Shown piece after piece: positions 1 to 7,631 of a stretch of DNA of 64,000 nucleotides (position 1 is its first letter; each line of letters starts with the position of its first letter). The position numbers were made by a program, and so were the translations under genes. The notes below the pieces were generated by a model. The model saw only the letters and a list, made by a program, of their open reading frames with translations, was not told the DNA's origin and made no database searches. Source of the DNA: Oscillibacter valericigenes (GTDB lineage Bacteria > Bacillota > Clostridia > Oscillospirales > Oscillospiraceae); the NCBI RefSeq assembly GCF_016902445.1, contig NZ_JACSNX010000005.1:62001-126000 (forward strand), read 5' to 3'.

Positions 1-2117
1 AGCCGCTGGCGGACCACCTTCCAGTCGGCGCAGGCGTCCAGGGCCGTGTGGATATCCATGGCCATCAGCTCCGGCAGGGTGAAGGCCGCCCCGGACCGGG
101 TCACCACCCGCGCCCGCCCGGCGTCCTTGCTGTACCGGGACCCCCTGCAGTCCGGGCAGGGGATGTCCACATCCGGCAGGAACTGCACGTCCAGGCTGAT
201 GGCCCCCGTGCCGTCGCAGGTGGGGCAGCGGAGCTTCCCCGTGTTGTAGGAGAAGTCCCCCGCCTTATACCCCAGGGCCCTGGCCTCCGGGCTCCGCGCG
301 TAGATCTTCCGCAGCTCATCGTGGACGCCCGCGTAAGTGGCCACAGTGGACCGGATGTTGATGCCGATGGGTGTGGCGTCGATGAGCTTCACCCGCTCGA
401 TGCCGTCGGCCGTCACCTGGCGGACGTGGGGCGGCATGGGCCTTCCGGCGGTGAGGGCCTCCAGCCCCGGCACCAGGCTCTCCAGGATCAGGGTGGTCTT
501 GCCGGAGCCGGAGACCCCGGTCACCACCGTCAGCCGCCCCTTGGGCAGGTCCACCTCCAAAGGCTTCACCGTGTGGATGGCATCCGTCGCCAAACGAATG
601 CGCCCCTCGGCGAAAAGCTCCTCCGGCGGGAGCTGCCGGCGAGTCTGCGGCCTGGCTCTGGCGGACAGGAAGGGCCCGATCCGGGAGGCGGGGTCCTCCT
701 CCAGCTGCCGCACCGTGCCCTGGGCCACCACCTGGCCGCCCCGGGCGCCGGCCTCCGGCCCCATCTCGATGATCCAGTCCGCATGGGACAGGATCTGGGT
801 GTCGTGGTCCACCAGCAGCACAGAGTTTCCGTCCGCCACCAGGTCATCCATCACCGCCGTCAGGCCCGTGATGTTGGATGGGTGCAGACCGATGGAGGGC
901 TCGTCCAGCACGTACAGCACGCCGGTGGTGCGATTCCGCACCGCCCGGGCCAGCTGCATCCGCTGCCGCTCCCCGGTGGAGAGGGTGGCGGCGGACCGGT
1001 CCAGAGTCAGGTATCCCAGTCCCAGGTCCATCAGCCGGCGGGCCACGGCCTGGAAGGACTGACAGATGCTGGCCGCCATGGGCCGCATCTCCTCCGGCAG
1101 GGATGCCGGCACGCCGTCCACCCACTTCGTCAGCTCCGCCAGCGTCATCCGGCAGGCCTCGTCCAGGCCGATCCCCCGCAGCCGGGGCGCCCGGGCGGCC
1201 TCGGACAGGCGGGTGCCGCCGCAGTCCGGGCAGATGTCCTCCTTCAGGAATTTCTCCACCCGCTTCATGCCCTTCTCGTCCTTCACCTTGGCAAGGGCGT
1301 TTTCCACCGTGCGGACGGCGCTGTAATAGGTGAAGTCCAGCTCCGCCACATCGTTGGAGTTCTTTGCGTGGTACAGGATGTGCTTCTTCACAGCCGGGCC
1401 GTCGTAGACGATCTCCTTCTCCCGATCCGTCAGGTCCCGGAAGGGCACGTCCGTCCGGACGCCCATGGCCCGGCACACATCGGTCATCAGCGCCCACATG
1501 AGGCTGTTCCAGGGCGCCACCGCCCCCTGATCGATGGTCAGGGAGTCATCCGGCACCAGGGTGGACCGGTCCACTGCCCGCACCACGCCGGTGCCGCCGC
1601 AGGTGCGGCAGGCCCCCTGGCTGTTGAAGGCCAGCTCCTCGGCGCCGGGGGCGTAAAAGCGGGCCCCGCACACCGGGCACACCAGCTCCTGCCCCGCCGC
1701 CACCGCCAGAGAGGGCGGCGCAGAATGCCCGTTGGGGCAACGGTGGCTGGCCAGGCGGGAGAACATCAGCCGCAGGCTGTTGAGCAGCTCCGTCCCAGTG
1801 CCGAACGTGCTGCGGATGCCGGGCACGCCGGGCCGCTGGTGGAGGGCCAGCGCCGCCGGGACGTACAGCACCTCGTCCACATCTGCCCTGGCGGCCTGGG
1901 TCATGCGCCTTCTCGTATAGGTGGACAGCGCCTCCAGATACCGCCGGGAGCCCTCTGCATACAGGACCCCCAGCGCCAGCGATGATTTTCCGGAGCCGGA
2001 GACTCCCGCAATGCCCACGATCCGGTTCAGCGGCACGCTGACCGTCACATTTTTTAAATTATGCACCCGTGCCCCCCGGACCTGGATCTCCCGGGGCGCG
2101 CCAGCCTTTTCTCCCAT
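1..2117 (-). CDS. UvrA-like ABC ATPase, partial (3' end off the window)
   Basis: About 705 codons are visible; the C-terminal end lies beyond base 1. Seen in the sequence: a Walker A GVSGSGKSS near residue 39, a CxxC...CxxC zinc module (CPVC, CRTC) around residue 140-170, an ABC signature LSTGERQRMQLARAV, Walker B LYVLDEPSIGLHP, and a second Walker A GVSGSGKTT near residue 534. This tandem-ATPase layout is that of UvrA, the DNA-damage recognition subunit of nucleotide excision repair. The short spacing between first Walker A and signature suggests the shorter class II UvrA paralogues, some of which are linked to drug resistance rather than general repair; that assignment is inference. The ATG at 2115-2117 is preceded by GAGGTG and an extended -10 lies at 2170-2178. 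Confidence 0.85.
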   Translation of the reverse strand, partial: MGEKAGAPREIQVRGARVHNLKNVTVSVPLNRIVGIAGVSGSGKSSLALGVLYAEGSRRYLEALSTYTRRRMTQAARADVDEVLYVPAALALHQRPGVPGIRSTFGTGTELLNSLRLMFSRLASHRCPNGHSAPPSLAVAAGQELVCPVCGARFYAPGAEELAFNSQGACRTCGGTGVVRAVDRSTLVPDDSLTIDQGAVAPWNSLMWALMTDVCRAMGVRTDVPFRDLTDREKEIVYDGPAVKKHILYHAKNSNDVAELDFTYYSAVRTVENALAKVKDEKGMKRVEKFLKEDICPDCGGTRLSEAARAPRLRGIGLDEACRMTLAELTKWVDGVPASLPEEMRPMAASICQSFQAVARRLMDLGLGYLTLDRSAATLSTGERQRMQLARAVRNRTTGVLYVLDEPSIGLHPSNITGLTAVMDDLVADGNSVLLVDHDTQILSHADWIIEMGPEAGARGGQVVAQGTVRQLEEDPASRIGPFLSARARPQTRRQLPPEELFAEGRIRLATDAIHTVKPLEVDLPKGRLTVVTGVSGSGKTTLILESLVPGLEALTAGRPMPPHVRQVTADGIERVKLIDATPIGINIRSTVATYAGVHDELRKIYARSPEARALGYKAGDFSYNTGKLRCPTCDGTGAISLDVQFLPDVDIPCPDCRGSRYSKDAGRARVVTRSGAAFTLPELMAMDIHTALDACADWKVVRQR

Positions 2118-2169
2118 ATCAGCACCTCAGCTTTTTCGCCCGGCATGCGCCGGACGTGTGTTTTATCCC

Positions 2170-2178
2170 ATTATACCA
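2170..2178 (-). promoter_or_regulatory. Extended -10 promoter of the UvrA-like gene
   Basis: On the minus strand the sequence reads TGGTATAAT, a perfect -10 with the TGn extension, about 50 bases upstream of the ATG. No good -35 is seen at the usual distance, as expected for extended -10 promoters. Confidence 0.5.
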
Positions 2179-2460
2179 CATGATCTCCCCCAGGGGACCG
2201 CTGCGTCCGCATTTTTTCTCCCGCTGCGGGACATCGGCGCCCCTCTGTCAAAATCAGTCAGGAAACGGTCATAATATGTCAAAACCGCAGACAAATGTTG
2301 AAAAATGGACTATGATGGTCCTGAAGAGGCATGGGCGGTCAGGTGCGGGCAGCAGAGCGGCCTGCACAGCTCGTCCCACAGTGCTGCGGTCAGACGGCTG
2401 GCCCGCAGCCACTCAAAACGGACGCCCCGGAGCACAAATCAGGTGAAGGGAGGTATTCCC

Positions 2461-2997
2461 ATGTCACGATCTGAAGAACTGATCAAAAAAGTAAGCGGCG
2501 CGGACTGCGAGGGCTGTTACGAAGTCCTGCGGCAAGCAGTGGATGTGGCCTATGAGAACCTGCCCAGGCGTCTGCCCATGCACAAGCTCGTCTCAGCCGT
2601 CATGGACCGCACGGGCAGCGGTCCGACCGCCGTCCCCAAGGCGCTGTCCCGTGCCGGGATCGAGATCTGGGAGTCCGGTGACCGGAACTTCCTGGAGGAG
2701 GTATTTGAGCACCGGCTTGCAAAGGAGCAGAAGCCCATGCCCCGGGAGCTGATCTGGCAGCTGGCCAACTATCTGCACAAGCCGGTGACCTATCAAATGT
2801 GGAAAGAGGAGGACAGCGGCAAATACTGCATTGCCGCCGTGGATCCCGTGACCGGCCAGTGGCTGACCGTGGCGCCCTTTCGGGCGGAGCAGCTGCAGCT
2901 GGAGACATTCATCGACTTTTTGAACGGTGTGCACGCCCCGCTGGAAAGCTTTCAGGCCCTGTTTCTGAACAGCGGCTTCCAGGAGCTTTTTTCATGA
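2461..2997 (+). CDS. Stand-alone Spo0A C-terminal-like protein
   Basis: 178 residues starting at ATG 2461 behind GGGAGG. Residues about 15-100 follow the layout of the Spo0A DNA-binding domain (Spo0A_C): a short helix region with GCYEVLRQAVDVAYE, then PTAVPKALSRAGIEIWESG at the position of the Spo0A TTPSRVERAIRHAIEVAW recognition segment, and PRELIWQLANYLH at the end, matching Spo0A's closing helix. The receiver domain that normally precedes it is absent. The last 75 residues (from about 104) resemble nothing I recognise. If the match is real this is a phosphorylation-independent regulator possibly binding Spo0A-like sites; two TGTCAAAA motifs lie upstream at 2246 and 2277. The gene converges on the metal ATPase gene across a shared hairpin. 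Confidence 0.6.
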   Translation: MSRSEELIKKVSGADCEGCYEVLRQAVDVAYENLPRRLPMHKLVSAVMDRTGSGPTAVPKALSRAGIEIWESGDRNFLEEVFEHRLAKEQKPMPRELIWQLANYLHKPVTYQMWKEEDSGKYCIAAVDPVTGQWLTVAPFRAEQLQLETFIDFLNGVHAPLESFQALFLNSGFQELFS

Positions 2998-3004
2998 TTG
3001 GAGA

Positions 3005-3029
3005 GGGCACGGCAGCATCTGCCGTGCCC
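3005..3029. terminator. Bidirectional hairpin between convergent genes
   Basis: An 11-bp perfect stem GGGCACGGCAG / CTGCCGTGCCC with a 3-base loop sits between the stop of the Spo0A-C-like gene and the stop of the P-type ATPase gene. There is no clear T run on either side, so termination efficiency is uncertain. Confidence 0.5.
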
Positions 3030-3047
3030 CCTCCCCAGTCACAGAAG

Positions 3048-5048
3048 TCACAGATTTTTCACGAACAGGGCCCGGATGGCGTTCAGCACCGCCAGGATCA
3101 TGACCCCCACGTCGGCGAACACCGCCAGCCACATATTGGCCAGGCCCAGGGCCACCAGCAGCAGGCAGGCCAGCTTGATGCCGATGGCGAACACAATGTT
3201 CTGGTACACGATGCCCAGGCACTTCCGGGAGATTTTGATGGCCTTGGCGATCTTCATCGGATCGTCGTCCATCAGCACCACGTCGGCGGCCTCAATGGCG
3301 GCGTCGGAGCCCATGGCCCCCATGGCGATGCCGATGTCCGCCCGGGAGAGCACCGGTGCGTCGTTGATGCCGTCCCCCACGAAGGCCAGCTTTTCTTTCT
3401 GCCCCTTGCTCCGCAGCAGCTCCTCCACCTTCTCCACCTTGCCGGCGGGGAGCAGCTGGCTGCACACCTGGTCGATGCCCAGCTCCGCCGCCACATGATC
3501 CGCCACCCTGGAGGCATCACCGGTGAGCATGACGGTCCTGCGGACGCCGGCAGCCTTCAGCGCCTGGATAGCTGCCCTGGCGTTGGGCTTCACCACGTCG
3601 GAGATGACGATATGCCCGGCATACCGGCCGTCGATGGCCATGTGGATGATGGTGCCCACACTGCGGCAGGGGATATACGGGATGCCCAGCCGGTCCATCA
3701 GCTTGTCGTTGCCGGCGGCCACGGCGTGGCCGTCCACCACGGCGGTGACGCCGTTGCCGCTGATCTCCTGGATGTCAGACACCCGGCTGCGGTCGATCTC
3801 CCTGCCGTAGGCCCGCTGGAGGCTCTTGCTGATGGGGTGGCTGGAGGCGGACTCCGCCAGGGCGGCGTACTCCACCAGCTTTTCATTCTCCAGCTGACTG
3901 TGGTGGATGCCGTTGACCTCGAACACGCCCTGGGTCAGGGTGCCGGTCTTGTCGAACACCACGATCTTGGCCTGGGACAGCGTCTCCAGGTAATTGGAGC
4001 CCTTCACCAGCACGCCGACGTTGCTGGCGCCGCCGATGCCGGCGAAAAAGCTCAGGGGGATGGAGATGACCAGGGCGCAGGGACAGCTGGCCACCAGGAA
4101 GGTCAGGGCCCGGTAGACCCAGGTCTCCCACCCGGCGTCCAGCCCCAGGCCGAATATCCGCACCAGGGGCGGCAGGATGGCCAGGGCCAGGGCGGCATAG
4201 CAGACGGCGGGGGTATAGATCCTGGCGAATCGGGAGATGAAGTCCTCGGACCGGGACTTGCGGGAGGAGGCGTTCTCCACCAGGTCCAGGATCTTGGACA
4301 CGGTGGACTCCCCGAACTCCTTGGTGGTCTGGATCTTCAGCAGGCCGGTCATGTTGATGCAGCCGCTGATGATCTCGTCCCCGGCCTTCACCTCCCGGGG
4401 CAGGGACTCACCGGTGAGGGCGGCGGTGTTCAGGGTGGAGGCGCCCTCCACCACGGTGCCGTCGATGGGCACCTTCTCGCCGGGCTGGACCACGATGACG
4501 GTGCCGATGGCCACCTCGTCCGGGTCCACCTGCTCCAGCTTCCCGTCCTGTTCGATGTTGGCGTAGTCCGGCCGGATGTCCATGAGGTCGCTGATGTTTC
4601 GGCGGCTCCTGCCCACGGCGTAGCTCTGGAACCACTCGCCCACCTGGTAAAACAGCATGACGGCGATGGCCTCCAGGTAATCCCCGTTCTCGTACACCGC
4701 CAGGGCCAGGGCCCCCAGGGTGGCCACGGCCATCAGGAAGTTCTCGTCAAAGACCTGGCCGTTGCGGATGCCCTTGACCGCCTTTTTCAGGATGTCGTGG
4801 CCGATGACGGCGTAGTCCGCCAGATAGCAGGCCAGCCGCACCCACCGGCCGGCGGGGCCCAGGCCGTCAAACAGCGCCGGGCCCGCGGCTTGGAGCGCCA
4901 GCAGCAACAGGGCGGCGGCCAGGATGCGCCACAGCATGGTCTTCTGCTTCTTCGTCATGCCGCTGCCGGGCCGGGTGCCGATGAGCTGGAGAACAGCGGC
5001 CAGGCCCGCCACCACGATCAAAAGACCGCTTTCAAACACCTCTTGCAT
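3048..5048 (-). CDS. Heavy-metal P1B-type ATPase (Zn/Cd/Pb exporter type)
   Basis: 666 residues from ATG 5048 (AAGGA upstream). Visible motifs: the membrane metal site SCPCALVISIPL near residue 322, phosphorylation motif DKTGTLTQ near 364, the HP locus SSHPISKSL, hinge GDGINDAPVL, a lysine-bearing TM7 segment NIVFAIGIKLA and a TM8 segment FADVGVMILAVLNAIR. The TM7 lysine plus TM8 DxG are hallmarks of the IB-2 (ZntA/CadA) subgroup, which exports Zn2+, Cd2+ or Pb2+. Unlike most CadA/ZntA proteins it carries no N-terminal CxxC metal-binding domain; that domain is encoded separately just upstream (5147-5365). Likely regulated with it by the ArsR protein at 6287. Confidence 0.9.
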   Translation of the reverse strand: MQEVFESGLLIVVAGLAAVLQLIGTRPGSGMTKKQKTMLWRILAAALLLLALQAAGPALFDGLGPAGRWVRLACYLADYAVIGHDILKKAVKGIRNGQVFDENFLMAVATLGALALAVYENGDYLEAIAVMLFYQVGEWFQSYAVGRSRRNISDLMDIRPDYANIEQDGKLEQVDPDEVAIGTVIVVQPGEKVPIDGTVVEGASTLNTAALTGESLPREVKAGDEIISGCINMTGLLKIQTTKEFGESTVSKILDLVENASSRKSRSEDFISRFARIYTPAVCYAALALAILPPLVRIFGLGLDAGWETWVYRALTFLVASCPCALVISIPLSFFAGIGGASNVGVLVKGSNYLETLSQAKIVVFDKTGTLTQGVFEVNGIHHSQLENEKLVEYAALAESASSHPISKSLQRAYGREIDRSRVSDIQEISGNGVTAVVDGHAVAAGNDKLMDRLGIPYIPCRSVGTIIHMAIDGRYAGHIVISDVVKPNARAAIQALKAAGVRRTVMLTGDASRVADHVAAELGIDQVCSQLLPAGKVEKVEELLRSKGQKEKLAFVGDGINDAPVLSRADIGIAMGAMGSDAAIEAADVVLMDDDPMKIAKAIKISRKCLGIVYQNIVFAIGIKLACLLLVALGLANMWLAVFADVGVMILAVLNAIRALFVKNL

Positions 5049-5067
5049 GGAGATCGTCCTTTCGATT

Positions 5068-5087
5068 CAATAATCGTTTAATCATTG
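5068..5087. promoter_or_regulatory. Candidate ArsR/SmtB operator upstream of the metal ATPase
   Basis: An imperfect inverted repeat CAATAAT-n6-ATCATTG (one mismatch between arms) lies just upstream of the ATPase start. Its AT-rich, 20-bp design resembles ArsR/SmtB-family operators; regulation by the nearby ArsR protein is inference. Confidence 0.35.
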
Positions 5088-5146
5088 TCGGGAAAAATCG
5101 CCCCGCAAGCGGCAGCTCTTGGGGCGGCTTTTGGAGACGAGGCAGC

Positions 5147-5365
5147 TCACAGGAAGATCTCGCAGTCGTCCTCCACCTTTTTGCAGTTCTTCCGCACCTG
5201 CTCCATAACGGCCTTGGGGTCCTGGCCCTCCTCGAACTCCACGATCATTTTCAGGGCCATGAAGTTTACAGTGGCAGCGGTCACGCCGGGGGTCTTCCGG
5301 GCGGCCTCTTCCATCTTGTTGGCACAGTTTGCGCAGTCCACGTCGATCTTATAGGTCTTTTTCAT
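5147..5365 (-). CDS. Heavy-metal-associated (HMA) domain protein
   Basis: 72 residues forming a single HMA fold, with the metal ligand pair C11 and C14 in DCANCANKM. Such small proteins act as cytosolic metal chaperones or as detached N-terminal domains of P1B ATPases. The ATG at 5365 is preferred because AAAGGAG lies 8 bases upstream; an in-frame ATG at 5383 would overlap that ribosome site and encode it as residues. It is followed after about 100 bases by the P1B ATPase, which lacks its own HMA domain, so the two probably form a functional unit. The acidic C-terminus with an extra cysteine (DDCEIFL) is unusual but short. Confidence 0.85.
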   Translation of the reverse strand: MKKTYKIDVDCANCANKMEEAARKTPGVTAATVNFMALKMIVEFEEGQDPKAVMEQVRKNCKKVEDDCEIFL

Positions 5366-5400
5366 GGGGAGGACTCCTTTCAAATGATACTCAGAAAAAT

Positions 5401-5420
5401 AATTAAGTAATTATTTAATT
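5401..5420. promoter_or_regulatory. Candidate ArsR operator upstream of the HMA gene
   Basis: AATTAAGTAATTATTTAATT is a 20-base near-perfect palindrome (one mismatched pair) in an otherwise G+C-rich region, 35 bases upstream of the HMA start. It resembles the 12-2-12-style operators of ArsR/SmtB regulators and is a plausible target of the ArsR protein encoded at 6287. Confidence 0.45.
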
Positions 5421-5548
5421 GTAAGCACAGCATACACCCGGGCGGGGAGGATGTCAAGAGGGAAAGGGGAGAATTTTTGGAACGTGTGGAGCGGAATTAG
5501 GAGTTAGGAATTGGGAATGAGGAATTCGGGATTTCTGCGGAATGCGGC

Positions 5549-5684
5549 GCAGGGGCCGACCTGTATGTCAGCCCGTTTATCGATGACGGAACAGCCCCAT
5601 TCCCCGCCGCAGGGGCGGCGATCTGCCGCCCGGGGGAAACGGCATGGGGATGGTGGACGGGCGGACGCACAGGTCGGCCCCTGC
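5549..5684. repeat. Intergenic element with 16-bp terminal inverted repeats
   Basis: A non-coding 136-bp unit is bounded by the perfect inverted repeats GCAGGGGCCGACCTGT (5549-5564) and its complement (5669-5684). The stretch between has no gene. Elements of this look are scattered between genes in many gut Clostridia and resemble MITE or REP-type repeats; copy number cannot be judged from one window. It ends 20 bases before the DUF3788 stop codon. Confidence 0.5.
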
Positions 5685-5704
5685 GTCTCCCGCTCCTTTT
5701 TATC

Positions 5705-6118
5705 TTATTTCCGATTCGGCCGCCGCTTGATGGCCAGCAGCTTCATATAATCCTCAAACACAGCAGAACTCGTCGGCTCCAGCATGACCCATTTCCCGTC
5801 GTGGTAGGTTTTGGCTGCGTCATACTGCTGGCAGACCGGACCAGAAAGAGTCTCTCGGATGGCCTCGAATTTCGCCCGTTCCTCTTTCCCGAAGATCACC
5901 AGAAGCCCAACGCAATTCTGCTTGGCGTATAGGCAGCAGAGGGTCTTACCGCCCCTCCGGTACTTATACTCGTAAATCCAATTCTTTCCGCCGGGATTCC
6001 ACGTCTGCTCCATGTCGTATTTTTCATCGATGGCCGCGCAGAGCTGCTGCCAGACTTCAAACAGGGACGCCCCCAGCAGTTCCGTCATGGCCGCCGGGGA
6101 TGGGATCTTTTCCAGCAT
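5705..6118 (-). CDS. DUF3788 family protein
   Basis: 137 residues starting at ATG 6118, chosen because GGAGGAG stands 5-6 bases upstream; an in-frame start at 6133 has no ribosome site. The pattern NPGGKNWIYEYKYRRGGKTLC followed by a LLVIFGKEERAKFE segment and a C-terminal KWVMLEP is that of the DUF3788 family, small soluble proteins of unknown function common in Clostridia and related to the YdhG/YjhX-type fold by size only. No catalytic residues are known. It runs opposite to the ArsR gene, with the two starts about 170 bases apart. Confidence 0.75.
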   Translation of the reverse strand: MLEKIPSPAAMTELLGASLFEVWQQLCAAIDEKYDMEQTWNPGGKNWIYEYKYRRGGKTLCCLYAKQNCVGLLVIFGKEERAKFEAIRETLSGPVCQQYDAAKTYHDGKWVMLEPTSSAVFEDYMKLLAIKRRPNRK

Positions 6119-6251
6119 GGTATCTCCTCCCAAACGTTCGGTTTGCCGCTTTTACCCTCCTCCGGGGCGCCTGCTGCCTCCATCCTACCATATCTCCCAT
6201 GCCCCGGCAAGGCCCTGCGGAATTTTGACTCTTCCCCAACGGCGCCGGGTG

Positions 6252-6260
6252 TGGTAGAAT
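6252..6260 (+). promoter_or_regulatory. Extended -10 of the arsR gene
   Basis: TGGTAGAAT lies 26 bases upstream of the ArsR start codon and combines a TGn extension with a five-of-six -10 match. A TTGACT at 6225 is too far upstream (24 bases) to be its -35. Confidence 0.4.
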
Positions 6261-6286
6261 ACTTCTCCAGAAGGAGGCGACGCCCG

Positions 6287-6673
6287 ATGGACGAGAGAAA
6301 ACTGCCCCACGACCATGGCCAGTCCATGGAGCGGGAGCTGGACCATATGCCCAGTGCGGAGGACTTCCAGACTGCGGCGGATATCTTCAAGCAGCTGGGG
6401 GACGGCAGCCGCATCCGCATCTTCTGGCTGCTGTGCCACTGTGAAGAGTGTGTCATTAACCTGTCCTCCATGGTGGACATGAGCTCCCCGGCGGTGTCCC
6501 ACCACCTGAAGCAGCTGAAGGCCGCCCGGCTGATCGTCAGCCGCCGGGAGGGCAAGGAAGTCTACTACAAAGCGGCGGAAACGGAGCAGGCCCAGCTGCT
6601 CCACCACATGATCGAGGCCATGGTGGAGATCGCCTGCCCCTCGTCCGCCGGCGGACAGGTGCCTGCGCGCTGA
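6287..6673 (+). CDS. ArsR/SmtB-family metal-responsive repressor
   Basis: 128 residues from ATG 6287, with AAGGAGG upstream. The winged-helix core contains IFKQLGDGSRIRIFWLL, then the alpha-3 metal motif LCHCEECVINLS and the recognition helix SSPAVSHHLKQLKAARL, ending in the wing RREGKEVYYKAA. Cysteines in the LCxC..C region match CadC/SmtB-type metal-sensing sites, so release from DNA on binding Zn, Cd or Pb is expected. The partner genes are most likely the HMA protein and P1B ATPase at 3048-5365, which have ArsR-like operators; they are separated from it only by an intergenic repeat and a DUF3788 gene. Confidence 0.85.
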   Translation: MDERKLPHDHGQSMERELDHMPSAEDFQTAADIFKQLGDGSRIRIFWLLCHCEECVINLSSMVDMSSPAVSHHLKQLKAARLIVSRREGKEVYYKAAETEQAQLLHHMIEAMVEIACPSSAGGQVPAR

Positions 6674-6704
6674 GCCGTAGGCACCCGGGTCACCGGTACG
6701 GTCT

Positions 6705-6746
6705 GAAAGCCCCTCCCCCTTCCAGCGAGAAGGGGGAGGGGCTTTC
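6705..6746. terminator. Strong bidirectional terminator hairpin
   Basis: A 16-bp perfect stem (GAAAGCCCCTCCCCCT and its complement) with a 10-base loop separates the arsR stop from the convergent kinase stop at 6764. Confidence 0.7.
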
Positions 6747-6763
6747 TGCATCCCGGCAATGGT

Positions 6764-7618
6764 TCAGACCTCCAGCAGGGCGCCGCCCTGTTCCAGCGGC
6801 AGCGGATGGCCGAAGGCCCCGTAGTGGAGACAGCAGTCCGCTGCAAAATGGGCCGCCCGGTCCGCCGCCGCGGGGGCGCTGCCCCCGTTTTCATAGAAGT
6901 CCGTCAGGAAGGCCGCGATGAAGGCGTCCCCCGCCCCCAGGGCGTCCACCGCCTGGACCGGATAGGCCGGCGCCTGCCAGAAGCTCCCGCCGGAGACGCC
7001 GCAGGCGCCCCGGATGCCCATGGTGAAGACCACCTGAGGGATGCCGCAGCCGGCGGCATACTCCGCAAAGGCCCGCACCTCTTCCAGAGAGCGGCCGCCG
7101 GCGGAGAAGAATGCGAATTGCAGAATGGGCGCCAGCTCCGCCACGTTCACATGGGTGAACCCGTCGTTGGAAAAATCCATGGACAGGTCCGTCCGCCGGG
7201 CCAGCCCTCCCAGCACGGCGCAGGCCGTGCCGCTGTGGATGCTGGTGTGGATCACATCAAATCCGGCGGCATACTGAAAGTCCGCAGGCGTAAGCTGCAG
7301 CGCGAACAGATTCTGGACCGTCTCCCTCCCGTTGTTGCCGGAGAAGGTCCGGTCCCCGTTCTCATCCAGGGTGATGAAATTACAGGCGGTCCTCCCCGCC
7401 CCCACCCGAAGGCGGCTGAGATCCACCTGCTCCGCCTCCAGCGCGGAGCGGAAATGGCATCCCGCCGGATCATCCGCCGCCACGCCCAGATAGCCGGTGG
7501 CCTCCGCCCCGGCCCGGCGGGCCAGCACGGACACATTGGCCGCATTGCCGCCCGGATACAGCTCCTTTCGGAACAGATAGGCGTCAAACACATTGTCGCC
7601 CAGACTCAGCAGTTTCAT
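6764..7618 (-). CDS. PfkB-family sugar kinase, fructoselysine 6-kinase-like
   Basis: 284 residues from ATG 7618. It has the ribokinase/PfkB signatures: YPGGNAANVSVLARRAG near residue 22 and the C-terminal catalytic motif DALGAGDAFIAAF near residue 232, whose Asp is the general base. The short N-terminus (MKLLSLGDNVFDAYL) and length match FrlD, which phosphorylates fructoselysine on C6. The gene starts 13 bases after the FrlB-like gene stops, so kinase and deglycase are co-transcribed, the arrangement expected for catabolism of Amadori products or related sugar amines. Exact substrate is inference. It is the last gene of a three-gene operon reading leftward from 9692. Confidence 0.75.
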   Translation of the reverse strand: MKLLSLGDNVFDAYLFRKELYPGGNAANVSVLARRAGAEATGYLGVAADDPAGCHFRSALEAEQVDLSRLRVGAGRTACNFITLDENGDRTFSGNNGRETVQNLFALQLTPADFQYAAGFDVIHTSIHSGTACAVLGGLARRTDLSMDFSNDGFTHVNVAELAPILQFAFFSAGGRSLEEVRAFAEYAAGCGIPQVVFTMGIRGACGVSGGSFWQAPAYPVQAVDALGAGDAFIAAFLTDFYENGGSAPAAADRAAHFAADCCLHYGAFGHPLPLEQGGALLEV

Positions 7619-7631
7619 CGCTCCGCCCCGC

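Noticed and set aside
48-1985. Long open frame on the plus strand opposite the UvrA-like gene
   Set aside because: His/Gly/Gln-rich composition typical of an antisense shadow in G+C-rich DNA, no ribosome site, no family; the minus-strand frame has complete UvrA motifs.
2799-5081. 760-codon frame opposite the P-type ATPase
   Set aside because: Antisense shadow of a conserved gene; no motif or start signal.
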